This document shows, piece by piece, positions 8,813 to 16,652 of a DNA stretch of 64,000 nt. A program made the position numbers and the translations under genes. This DNA is from Paenarthrobacter nitroguajacolicus (GTDB lineage Bacteria > Actinomycetota > Actinomycetes > Actinomycetales > Micrococcaceae), in the NCBI RefSeq assembly GCF_007786235.1, contig NZ_VNFK01000006.1, forward strand, positions 62,001 to 126,000. The letters are read 5' to 3'. Under the pieces are notes generated by a model that saw nothing but the letters and a program-made list of their open reading frames with translations, did no database searches and was not told where the DNA came from. How positions within the stretch are numbered: the first letter of the stretch is position 1; each line of letters starts with the position of its first letter.

Positions 8813-8835
8813 TGCCCGGGCCCCGACCCAGCGCA

Positions 8836-8841
8836 TAGAGT
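8836..8841 (+). promoter_or_regulatory. -10 hexamer for a possibly leaderless kinase mRNA
   Basis: TAGAGT ends 6 bases before the GTG at 8848. This matches the TANNNT-N6-start pattern seen at many other genes in the window, and would put transcription start at or next to the start codon. Confidence 0.5.
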
Positions 8842-8847
8842 CTTAGC

Positions 8848-10032
8848 GTGGACAGAAGGCACGCAGTTTATGAATGGTTCCGGATCAACCGCTTCGCAGT
8901 GGACATGACGGCCACGTGCCTCCTGATCCTGCTCTTCGGTCCGGTCTATCTGCTCGCTGACCGCCCCTGGCTTTTCCTCTTGTCCTGCAGCCTCCTGCTT
9001 CCGCTGGCGTGGCGACGCACGCGCCCCGCCGTGGCGGCCGGCGTCGTAGTCCTCGTATGCCTGGTCCAATGGGCGGCGGGCGCCGAGCCCGTGGCGGGCC
9101 AGGTGGCAGTCCCCCTGGTCATCTATGCCACCGCGGCCTACGGGCCAGCGTGGGCAAGCCGCACGGTGCTGGTGGCTGGTTTGCTCGGTGGCGTCATGCT
9201 GACCACCCGCGAATACTCCAGCACCGCCGAGTCGGGCATCATGGGGCTCACCATCGGCGCGCTCTACACAGTGTTGATCTGGATGCTGGTGCTGGTGAGC
9301 TGGACCCTGGGCGACCTTACTCGCGTCCGCAGGCTCCAACTTCAGGCGCTCGAGGACCGTACCCGTCGGATGGAAGTGGAACAACTGCAGGAGCGAAAAC
9401 TGGCCGCTGCCGACGAACGCTCCCACATCGCGCGGGAAATGCACGACATCGTGGCGCATTCGCTGTCCGTCATCATTACCCAAGCCGACGGCGCGCGGTA
9501 CGCCGCTGCCGCCAAGCCGGAACTGGCTACCGAAGCGCTGGCCACCATTGCCGCCACGGGCAGGGACTCCCTGGGCGAAATGCGGAGGTTGCTCGGCGTC
9601 CTCCGTTCCGACGACGATTCACCCACACGTCCACAACCCCGGCTCTCGGACTTGGACGAGCTTCTCCTCGGTTTCCGCGCCGCTACCCTCCAGGTCGCCT
9701 TCGAACAGGTGGGCGTACCTCGCAGGGCCCTCCCGGCCGGAGCGGAGCTCACCGCGTACCGCATCATCCAGGAAGCCCTCACCAACGTCATGAAGCATGC
9801 CGGGCCGAAGGCAACCGCGGGGGTCACCCTGGCCTGGCAGGCCCGCGGCCTGCAACTGGACATCGTGGACGACGGCCGTGGCGCCGCCGCTGATCCCCCT
9901 GCGGCCGGTGGCGGTAATGGCCTCCGGGGTATGGGCGAACGCGTCTCCCTCTACGATGGTTCCTTGACCGCAGGCCCGGAACAGGGTGGCGGTTTCCGCG
10001 TGTCCGCTTTCATCCCCTATTCGGAGGCCTGA
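8848..10032 (+). CDS. Two-component sensor histidine kinase (NarL-type, HisKA_3)
   Basis: A 394-residue membrane histidine kinase. About six hydrophobic segments lie between residues 17 and 155 with no sizeable extracellular loop, so it probably senses a membrane or envelope signal. The dimerisation/phosphoacceptor helix contains REMHDIVAHSL with H199. The HATPase_c domain shows QEALTNVMKHA, DDGRG and GNGLRGMGERV. It is followed 3 bases later by its response regulator, then by an ABC exporter. This kinase-regulator-exporter layout is typical of systems that respond to antibiotics or envelope stress (LiaSR or BceRS in function, though the domains differ from BceS). The GTG start is supported by TAGAGT 6 bases upstream. 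Confidence 0.9.
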   Translation: MDRRHAVYEWFRINRFAVDMTATCLLILLFGPVYLLADRPWLFLLSCSLLLPLAWRRTRPAVAAGVVVLVCLVQWAAGAEPVAGQVAVPLVIYATAAYGPAWASRTVLVAGLLGGVMLTTREYSSTAESGIMGLTIGALYTVLIWMLVLVSWTLGDLTRVRRLQLQALEDRTRRMEVEQLQERKLAAADERSHIAREMHDIVAHSLSVIITQADGARYAAAAKPELATEALATIAATGRDSLGEMRRLLGVLRSDDDSPTRPQPRLSDLDELLLGFRAATLQVAFEQVGVPRRALPAGAELTAYRIIQEALTNVMKHAGPKATAGVTLAWQARGLQLDIVDDGRGAAADPPAAGGGNGLRGMGERVSLYDGSLTAGPEQGGGFRVSAFIPYSEA

Positions 10033-10035
10033 GCC

Positions 10036-10749
10036 ATGCCTGAACTTCCCGCGCCCATCCGGGTTGCCCTCGTTGACGACCAAAACCTGGTCCGCTCGGG
10101 CTTTGGCATGCTGATCAATTCGCAACCCGACCTTGAAGTAGTTGCCGAGGCCGGCAACGGAATTGAAGCCGTGCAGGCCCTCAATGCCACCGCCGCTGAT
10201 GTGGTCCTCATGGATGTGCGCATGCCCGGTATGGACGGCATCGAAGCAACCCGCCGCATCCTGGAGCAGGCAGCGGCCCAGCCGTCGGGCTCACAACGTG
10301 CGGAGGTCAAGATCGTGGTCCTGACAACCTTCGACCTCGATGAGTACGCCCTGGCCGCCATTCAGGCAGGTGCCAGTGGGTTCCTCTTGAAGGATGCGCC
10401 GCCCGAGGAACTCCTGGACGCCATCCGCACCGTTTACCGTGGCGACGCCGTCATTGCCCCCTCCACGACGCGAAGGTTGCTGGACCACGTGGCACCACTG
10501 CTAAGGACGCAGACGCCGGAGCAGAGCGAGCACGCTGCTGCCGTGGAGCGCCTCACCGCCCGTGAGCGCGAGGTGTTCCAACTGATCGCGCAGGGCCAAT
10601 CCAATCCGGAGATCGCGGCGGGCCTGTTCCTGTCCGAGGCGACGGTGAAGACCCACGTAGGCCACATCCTGGCAAAGCTTGGGGCCCGGGACCGTGTGCA
10701 GGTGGTTGTCATCGCCTACGAGACGGGCGTTGTTGCCCCCGGGACCTAG
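10036..10749 (+). CDS. NarL/FixJ-family response regulator
   Basis: A 237-residue response regulator. The receiver domain has the acidic pair DD (residues 14-15), phosphoacceptor D60 in LMDVRMPGMDG and K119 in FLLKDAPPEE. A LuxR-type helix-turn-helix (LTAREREVFQLIAQGQSNPEIA to VKTHVGHILAKLG) spans about residues 173-217. It starts 3 bases after the kinase stop. A short insertion (about AAAQPSGSQRAE) between helix 3 and strand 4 of the receiver is slightly unusual. Its likely targets are its own operon and the downstream ABC operon, because both carry the same dyad; this is inference. Confidence 0.92.
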   Translation: MPELPAPIRVALVDDQNLVRSGFGMLINSQPDLEVVAEAGNGIEAVQALNATAADVVLMDVRMPGMDGIEATRRILEQAAAQPSGSQRAEVKIVVLTTFDLDEYALAAIQAGASGFLLKDAPPEELLDAIRTVYRGDAVIAPSTTRRLLDHVAPLLRTQTPEQSEHAAAVERLTAREREVFQLIAQGQSNPEIAAGLFLSEATVKTHVGHILAKLGARDRVQVVVIAYETGVVAPGT

Positions 10750-10825
10750 CGAGGGACGTACGCAGCGTCCCCCACCCGCATTGTCCTCCGAGCAGCAGCG
10801 TCCTCCGACCAAATGGGAGCCGGAC

Positions 10826-10841
10826 TCAGACCACGGTATGA
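10826..10841. promoter_or_regulatory. Candidate response-regulator operator upstream of the ABC exporter
   Basis: TCAGACCACGGTATGA is a dyad (TCA-n-ACC-nn-GGT-n-TGA) matching the site at 8797-8812 at 14 of 16 positions. The flanking bases (GGACTCA here, GAACTCA there) are also similar. Its centre lies about 76 bases upstream of the ABC start codon. Confidence 0.55.
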
Positions 10842-10897
10842 GCAAGGGCTCCGAAGAATGGACCTGCGGCCCGATCCGGCAGGAGTGCCCCACTGCC

Positions 10898-10903
10898 TAG
10901 CGT
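10898..10903 (+). promoter_or_regulatory. -10 hexamer for a likely leaderless ABC ATPase mRNA
   Basis: TAGCGT followed by six bases (GGAAAC) and then the ATG at 10910. No ribosome site precedes the ATG at normal spacing, consistent with a leaderless transcript. Confidence 0.55.
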
Positions 10904-10909
10904 GGAAAC

Positions 10910-11704
10910 ATGACAACATTCACGCCTCTCCCCCACCCGTCTGGAACCGACCGCCCCGCAGGATCGGACGGCGCCCAGTCCCGTCCCGCCGTCGAGGCTT
11001 TCAAGCTGACCAAGAGTTACGGCCGGGCAGACACCAGCGTGACAGCCTTGAACGAGGTGTCGGTAAGCTTCGACGCCGGGAAGTTCACAGCCATCATGGG
11101 ACCGTCCGGGTCCGGCAAGTCCACGCTCATGCACTGCCTGGCCGGCCTGGACACCGCAGACTCCGGGCGCATCGTCCTCGGTGGCACGGAACTGACTGGA
11201 CTCAATGACCGCCAGCTCACCGCACTCCGGCGCGAGCGGATCGGCTTCGTGTTCCAGGCCTTCAACCTGGTGCCCACCTTGACTGCAGAACAGAACATCA
11301 CGCTTCCGCTCGCCCTGGCAGGAACCACGGCCGACGCCGGGTGGCTGGATACCGTGGTCAGCACGCTGGGGTTGAAGGACCGGTTGAAGCACCGCCCGCA
11401 CGAGTTGTCCGGCGGTCAGCAGCAGCGCGTGGCCGTGGCCCGCGCCCTGCTGACGCGTCCCGACGTCGTCTTCGGCGACGAACCCACAGGCAACCTGGAC
11501 TCTAAAGCCGGCGGTGAGGTGCTGGCGCTGCTGCGCCGGAGCAGCCAGGAAATGGGCCAGACCATCATCATGGTCACCCACGATCCCGTGGCAGCCAGTT
11601 ATGCAGACCGCGTGGTGCTGATGAGCGACGGTGGCCTGGTGGGCGAGATCCACGATCCAACGGCAGACTCCGTCCTGAACGCCCTCGGCAAGCTGGGGGC
11701 CTAA
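10910..11704 (+). CDS. ABC transporter ATPase, MacB/LolD type
   Basis: A 264-residue ATP-binding subunit of an FtsX-type ABC system. Walker A is GPSGSGKST (residues 64-72), the Q-loop lies in FVFQAFNLVPTLTA, the signature is LSGGQQQRVAVARAL, Walker B is VVFGDEPTGNLDS, and the switch histidine is in MVTHDP. The DEPTGNLDS and FNLVPTLT segments are typical of the MacB/LolD/BceA branch, whose members drive mechanotransmission or peptide/lipid export. It ends 3 bases before the permease gene, and the kinase/regulator pair precedes it. A 28-residue N-terminal extension before the ATPase core is disordered-looking. Confidence 0.93.
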   Translation: MTTFTPLPHPSGTDRPAGSDGAQSRPAVEAFKLTKSYGRADTSVTALNEVSVSFDAGKFTAIMGPSGSGKSTLMHCLAGLDTADSGRIVLGGTELTGLNDRQLTALRRERIGFVFQAFNLVPTLTAEQNITLPLALAGTTADAGWLDTVVSTLGLKDRLKHRPHELSGGQQQRVAVARALLTRPDVVFGDEPTGNLDSKAGGEVLALLRRSSQEMGQTIIMVTHDPVAASYADRVVLMSDGGLVGEIHDPTADSVLNALGKLGA

Positions 11705-11707
11705 GGC

Positions 11708-14182
11708 ATGTTGCGTGTTGCCCTTTCCCAATTGACGACGCATTTCCGGCGGTTCATCGCGATCGGCCTTGCCGTGATGCTGTCGGTCATGTTCCTCTCT
11801 TCCACACTCATGGTGGGCGCAAGCACCAATGCGTCACTGGGCGCGAGCATCGGCGAGGCTTACCGTAACGCGGACCTCGTTGCCACCTCCAAGAACGGCG
11901 AAGCGTTCACCCAGTCCGCGGTGGAGGCGGCCGCTTCCTCCCCGGCAGTGGAGGACAGCTATGCCGAGCGGTCCACGTATGTAACGTTTGAAGCTGGTGG
12001 CGGCGAGCAATACGGGCGCCTGCGAAACGCTGCCCCGGCATCATTGGAAGGCGCCATCCTCTCCTCCGGGACTCTGCCCTCCCATGCTTTGGACGTTGTC
12101 ATCGACGTCAAGACGGCCCAGCATCTTGGCCTCTCTGTCGGCAGCACGCTGGAGCTGCACGGAGCGGGCCCGGTAAAGAATGCCAAGGTGACCATTACGG
12201 GCTTGATCCAGGCCACGAATGATCCCTTCTCGTCCTCGGCTGCCCAACTGGTTGCCTCCGAATCCGTTCTGAATGCCGTTCAGGATGCAGGAGCCGGGTT
12301 CTCGGGACTGCAGTTCGCGCTCAAGCCCGGGGAAAACGTGTCCGAGGCCAAGGAATACATCACCCACAGAATGGAAGCCGCCGGCGCCGTTGACCCCGTG
12401 CTGGAAACGGCTCAAGAGAAGGTCACCTCTACTGTTGCCATGCTTAGCGCGGGGCAGGACCAGCTCACGGTGGTCCTTTTGGCCTTCGCAGGCGTCGCTA
12501 TCCTGGTTTCAACCCTGGTGGTGGCCAACACGTTCTCCGTCCTGGTAGCCCAACGTACCCGGGAGCTTGCGCTGCTGCGCTGCCTCGGCGCCGGTCGCTC
12601 GCAGATCCGAGGATCGGTCATGCTCGAGGCACTCGTGGTCGGCTTCATCTCCTCTGTCCTCGGCGTCCTCGCCGCTACCGGCCTCATGACCGGCTTGATT
12701 GCCTGGGCCAAGTCCCAGCCCGAGCAGGCGTTCGCAACCTTGGCTGTGCCGCCGTCGGCCATCATTGCCGGCCTGGTGGCCGGTACGTTGCTGACCGTCG
12801 TCGCGGCCCTGGTCCCGGCGAAGGCGGCCACCGCCGTCGCACCCCTCGCCGCCTTGCGGCCCGCGGATGACGCATCCGTAAAGAACCGCCGCGGCAAAGT
12901 ACGCCTGGTCCTTGGCGTGGCAGCCCTGGTGGGTGGCGCGGCCCTGCTGGTGTACGGCAGCCTGAATGTGTCCCTCCCCATCGCCCTGGTGGGCGGCGCG
13001 GCCTCCTTCGTGGGCATCCTGCTCTGCTCCACGCTGTTTATCCCCACGGTTGTTGCCTTGGCCGGACGCCTGGCCGCACCGGCAGGCGTTCCCGGCAGGC
13101 TGGCCGCCGTCAACGCCACCCGCAACCCAGCCCGGACCTCGGCAACTGCTGCGGCGCTGCTGATTGGTGTCACGCTGGTATCGCTCATGATGACCGGAGC
13201 AGCCACGTCCCGCAGTGCCTTCAACGACACGTTGGCGGAGAACTATCCGGTGGACCTTTCCGCGCAGACCGCGCTGGAGGGCACGAGTTCCACCGATCCC
13301 GCACAGGCTCTCTCCCGCATCCAGGCGCTGGACGGCGTCAGCGCAGCGGTCCTGCTGCAGCCTGTGGGGACGCTCAGCGGTTCGTCCACGGCCGACGGCG
13401 GCACCACCATCTACTCGCTCTCTGCCGCAGATGCCGCTTCCATCCTGCGGGACAACAAACTGAAGCCGAGCCCCGGCACGGTTTACCTCCCCGAAGACTC
13501 AGCGCAGGGGCCGGCCAGCATTTCGACGGCGGCAGGCAGCGTTACGCTCGACTCCAAGGTCCTGCGCACCCGCCATGTCCCCGCCTTCGTGGAAAGCTCC
13601 AGCATCTCCGCTTCAGCGCTCCCTGAAACTCCCGGAATGGTGTGGGTGAAACTGGACGATTCCGTGTCCGGGGATCGGGTTCAGGCCCTGCAGAAGGAGA
13701 TCGCCGCTGCCCTGGGAGTCCACGAACGAACCGTTAGCGGCGCTGCAATCGAACGCGTGACGTTCAACAGCATCATTGACGTCCTCCTGCTGGTGGTCAC
13801 CGGGCTGCTCGGCGTCGCGGTGGTCATTGCGTTGATCGGTGTGGCCAACACGTTGTCCCTGTCTGTCCTTGAACGGACCCGCGAGAACTCGCTCCTCCGC
13901 GCCCTTGGCCTGACCAAGGGCCAGCTCCGCGGGATGCTGGCCATCGAGGCCGTGCTCGTGGCGGGCGTGGCCGCCATCATGGGTGCCGGCATGGGCATCG
14001 TTTACGGGTGGCTCGGTGCACAGGCAACCCTCGGCGGCGTGGCGACAGTTGTTCCAGCGGTGCCGTGGCTTCAGCTGGCTGCTGTGTTCGGTGTCGCGGT
14101 GGTGGCAGGGCTCCTGGCGTCAGTGATACCGGCCGGTCGCGCTGCACGTTTGTCCCCTGTTGAGGGACTGGCCACGGCGTAG
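11708..14182 (+). CDS. FtsX-like ABC transporter permease
   Basis: An 824-residue permease with duplicated FtsX/MacB halves. An N-terminal membrane helix precedes an extracytoplasmic domain (about residues 40-240). Three membrane helices around residues 255-375 follow, then a central pair, a second extracytoplasmic region (about 505-680) and a final three-helix bundle ending in VIPAGRAARLSPVEGLATA. The repeated element VANTFSVLVAQRTRELALLRCLGA / VANTLSLSVLER marks the two FtsX domains. It should form a complex with the preceding ATPase. The substrate is unknown; regulation by the adjacent two-component system suggests export of a toxic or signalling compound. Confidence 0.9.
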   Translation: MLRVALSQLTTHFRRFIAIGLAVMLSVMFLSSTLMVGASTNASLGASIGEAYRNADLVATSKNGEAFTQSAVEAAASSPAVEDSYAERSTYVTFEAGGGEQYGRLRNAAPASLEGAILSSGTLPSHALDVVIDVKTAQHLGLSVGSTLELHGAGPVKNAKVTITGLIQATNDPFSSSAAQLVASESVLNAVQDAGAGFSGLQFALKPGENVSEAKEYITHRMEAAGAVDPVLETAQEKVTSTVAMLSAGQDQLTVVLLAFAGVAILVSTLVVANTFSVLVAQRTRELALLRCLGAGRSQIRGSVMLEALVVGFISSVLGVLAATGLMTGLIAWAKSQPEQAFATLAVPPSAIIAGLVAGTLLTVVAALVPAKAATAVAPLAALRPADDASVKNRRGKVRLVLGVAALVGGAALLVYGSLNVSLPIALVGGAASFVGILLCSTLFIPTVVALAGRLAAPAGVPGRLAAVNATRNPARTSATAAALLIGVTLVSLMMTGAATSRSAFNDTLAENYPVDLSAQTALEGTSSTDPAQALSRIQALDGVSAAVLLQPVGTLSGSSTADGGTTIYSLSAADAASILRDNKLKPSPGTVYLPEDSAQGPASISTAAGSVTLDSKVLRTRHVPAFVESSSISASALPETPGMVWVKLDDSVSGDRVQALQKEIAAALGVHERTVSGAAIERVTFNSIIDVLLLVVTGLLGVAVVIALIGVANTLSLSVLERTRENSLLRALGLTKGQLRGMLAIEAVLVAGVAAIMGAGMGIVYGWLGAQATLGGVATVVPAVPWLQLAAVFGVAVVAGLLASVIPAGRAARLSPVEGLATA

Positions 14183-14190
14183 AGCTCCGT

Positions 14191-14299
14191 CGCTCTCTCA
14201 GATAACCACCCATAAGCGCGAAACGCTCTCTCACTTCCCGCCGGCAGACCGGCAGGATGTGAGAGAGCGTTCGGTGTTTAAGGCTGTTTTGTGAGAGAG
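14191..14299. repeat. Second cluster of GTGAGAGAGCG repeats, forming a hairpin
   Basis: Four copies lie between the convergent ABC permease and metG: inverted at 14191-14200 (partial) and 14224-14238, direct at 14255-14269, and partial direct at 14291-14299. The middle two form a 13-bp perfect stem (14222-14234 with 14259-14271), and the loop contains a nested GCCGG/CCGGC stem. It may serve as a bidirectional terminator. The motif is shared with 6200-6350. Confidence 0.75.
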
Positions 14300-14302
14300 G
14301 AT

Positions 14303-15862
14303 CTATGCCTCGGCGGGCTCCTCGTAGCGCGGGAACACCGGCGCCGGGGCCGGCAGCTCCGTACCTGCGACGATCGGCGTGGCGACGGCAGCGAACCGCC
14401 GCGCCTCGCCTTCCGGCTGGCCCAGAACCTCAAGCAGCTTTGCGGACGACGACGGCATGACCGGCTGAGCGAGAATCGCCACGATCCTGACAACCTCCAA
14501 GGTGACGTAAAGGACCGTGTTCATGCGGTCGATGTCGGTCTTCCGGAGCACCCACGGAGCCTGCTCGGCAAAGTACGCATTGGTATCGCCCAAAACCGTC
14601 CAGATTGCCTCCAAGGCGCGGCTGAACTCCTGCTTGTCGAAGGCGGCACGGGCGGTTTCCAGCAGTTCTCCGGCCTGCGCCAGCAAAGCGTTGTCCTCTG
14701 CCGTGAACTCGCCGGGAACGGGAACTTTGCCGTCGCAGTTCTTCGCGACCATGGACAGCGAACGTTGCGCAAGGTTGCCGAAGTTGTTGGCAAGGTCCGA
14801 GTTCATCCGGCCCACGATCGCCTCGTGGTTGTAGTTGCCATCGGCACCAAACGGGACTTCGCGGAGGAAGAAATAGCGGCACTGATCCAGTCCGTACTGG
14901 GCCACGAAATCCTGCGGAGCAACCACGTTGCCCAAGGACTTGGACATCTTCACACCGTTGTTGGTGAGGAAACCGTGAATCATGACGCGCTTGGGAAGTT
15001 CCAGCCCGGCGCTCAGCAGGAAAGCAGGCCAGTAGATGGCGTGGAAGCGGGAAATGTCCTTGCCAATGACATGGACATCGGCCGGCCAGAACTTCTGGAA
15101 GGCCTCCGATTCGATATCCGGGTACCCGACGCCCGTCAGGTAATTGGTCAGGGCGTCAACCCACACGTACATGACGTGCTTCTCGTCGCCCGGAACCGGG
15201 ACACCCCAGTCGAAGGTGGTACGGCTGATGGAAAGGTCCTCCAGGCCGCGCTTCACGAAGCTGATGACCTCATTGAAACGGGATTGCGGCGCGCCGAACT
15301 CAGGCTGTTCCTCGTAGAGCGCCAGAAGCTTGTCCTGGTAGTTGGACAGCCGGAAGAAGTAGCTTTCCTCAGCCGTCCAGGTCACCAGGGTGTCCGTCTC
15401 CTTGGAGTAACGGAGTCCGTCCTCCTTCACTACGGTGTCGTCCTCGACGTAGTACGCCTCATCACGAACCGAGTACCAGCCCTCGTACTTGGACAGATAG
15501 ATATCGCCGTTGGCTTCCATCTTCTTCCAGATGGCCTGCGACGCGGCGTAGTGGTCCTTGTCCGTGGTGCGGATGAAGCGATCATGGGAGATGCCCAGAT
15601 CCTGGCTCATCTGCTTGAACGCTGCCGAGTTGCGGTCCGCGAGTTCTTTGGCAGAGATGCCTTCCTTCTCGGCGGACTGCTGCATCTTGAGGCCGTGCTC
15701 GTCCGTTCCGGTCATGAAGAACACCTCATGGCCGTCAAGGCGCTTGAAACGCGCCATGGCATCAGTCGCAATGACCTCGTAGGCGTGGCCGATGTGCGGC
15801 ACACCATTGGGGTAGCTGATCGCGGTAGTGATGTAGAACGGGGATTTCTCTGGAGACGTCAC
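14303..15862 (-). CDS. metG: Methionyl-tRNA synthetase MetG
   Basis: A 519-residue class I synthetase charging initiator and elongator tRNA-Met. HIGH is at residues 23-26, the KMSKS loop reads KMSKS near residue 306, and [11 protein letters not shown] and [13 protein letters not shown] are typical of the MetG core. The connective-peptide zinc cysteines are absent (the region reads [14 protein letters not shown]), placing it in the zinc-free group common in actinobacteria. No C-terminal EMAP-like dimerisation domain is present. The GTG at 15862 is the start: TAACTT lies 6 bases upstream, consistent with a leaderless mRNA. It converges with the ABC permease across a repeat-rich gap. Confidence 0.95.
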   Translation of the reverse strand: MTSPEKSPFYITTAISYPNGVPHIGHAYEVIATDAMARFKRLDGHEVFFMTGTDEHGLKMQQSAEKEGISAKELADRNSAAFKQMSQDLGISHDRFIRTTDKDHYAASQAIWKKMEANGDIYLSKYEGWYSVRDEAYYVEDDTVVKEDGLRYSKETDTLVTWTAEESYFFRLSNYQDKLLALYEEQPEFGAPQSRFNEVISFVKRGLEDLSISRTTFDWGVPVPGDEKHVMYVWVDALTNYLTGVGYPDIESEAFQKFWPADVHVIGKDISRFHAIYWPAFLLSAGLELPKRVMIHGFLTNNGVKMSKSLGNVVAPQDFVAQYGLDQCRYFFLREVPFGADGNYNHEAIVGRMNSDLANNFGNLAQRSLSMVAKNCDGKVPVPGEFTAEDNALLAQAGELLETARAAFDKQEFSRALEAIWTVLGDTNAYFAEQAPWVLRKTDIDRMNTVLYVTLEVVRIVAILAQPVMPSSSAKLLEVLGQPEGEARRFAAVATPIVAGTELPAPAPVFPRYEEPAEA

Positions 15863-15868
15863 TCTAAG

Positions 15869-15874
15869 AAGTTA
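15869..15874 (-). promoter_or_regulatory. -10 hexamer for metG
   Basis: On the minus strand TAACTT is followed by six bases (CTTAGA) and the GTG start of metG, the same spacing as at other candidate leaderless genes here. Confidence 0.45.
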
Positions 15875-15896
15875 CCTTTTTTTCGGATGAAATAGC

Positions 15897-16652
15897 TTAG
15901 TTAAGTTCGGTCAGCGTATCGCTGAGCCGGACCAGCTCATGGTCGTGGGACGCCACCAGCACAGCGATGCCATCGCTGGTGGTGTCCTTCAGAATGCCGA
16001 TAATCCGGTTGGCAGCGGCACGGTCGAGGCTGGCTGTCGGCTCGTCCACTACCAACACACGGGTGCCCAGGATCAGTGCACGGGCGATGGCCACACGCTG
16101 GCGCTCACCACCGGAGAGCTGGGCCGGACGGTGACGCATTCGCCGGCCAAGGCCCACCAGGTCCAGGAGGTCCTTGGCCATTTCCGTACGCTGTTCCACT
16201 TCGCCATCGGGCACGGCGGGCAACAGCACGTTTTCCAGGGCGCTCATCCCGTCGATCAAGGCACCGCCCTGGTCCACGTAGCCGATCAGGGCGCGACGAC
16301 GGTCGGCAATCTCGTCATCACCCATGGATTCCAGGGAGTGGCCCTCCCAGAAGACCTTGCCTGAGGTGGGCAGAGTGAGACCAGCACTGACGGTCAGGAT
16401 GCTGGTCTTGCCGGAGCCGCTTCGGCCGGCGATGCAGTGCATCTCGCCGGCGTGCAGCGTGAGGTTGAAGTCGTCAACGACGTCGACTTCCTCGGCTCCG
16501 CCCTTGTCGCCGCCATAGTGGATGGTGACGCGGCTGAGTTCCAAGGGAGTGGCGTGGTCAGCAGCCTTCACGATGGTGTTGGCGCGGGTTTGCAGCGACT
16601 CGTCCGTGGATTCCGGGGTGGCCGCCAGCTCGGGGTTGAGGTTGTCAGTCAT
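15897..16652 (-). CDS. ABC transporter ATPase partner of the large FtsX permease
   Basis: A 251-residue ATPase. Walker A is GRSGSGKTS, the signature is LSGGERQRVAIARAL, Walker B is VLVVDEPTASLD, and the switch histidine is in VASHDHELV. A 36-residue N-terminal extension precedes the domain. The ATG at 16652 overlaps the permease stop (ATGA), which indicates translational coupling and one complex. An earlier frame start at 16685 lies inside the permease gene and is rejected. The Q-loop region IGYVDQGGALIDGMSALENVLLP resembles LolD/MacB ATPases but is less canonical than the copy at 10910. Confidence 0.9.
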   Translation of the reverse strand: MTDNLNPELAATPESTDESLQTRANTIVKAADHATPLELSRVTIHYGGDKGGAEEVDVVDDFNLTLHAGEMHCIAGRSGSGKTSILTVSAGLTLPTSGKVFWEGHSLESMGDDEIADRRRALIGYVDQGGALIDGMSALENVLLPAVPDGEVEQRTEMAKDLLDLVGLGRRMRHRPAQLSGGERQRVAIARALILGTRVLVVDEPTASLDRAAANRIIGILKDTTSDGIAVLVASHDHELVRLSDTLTELN

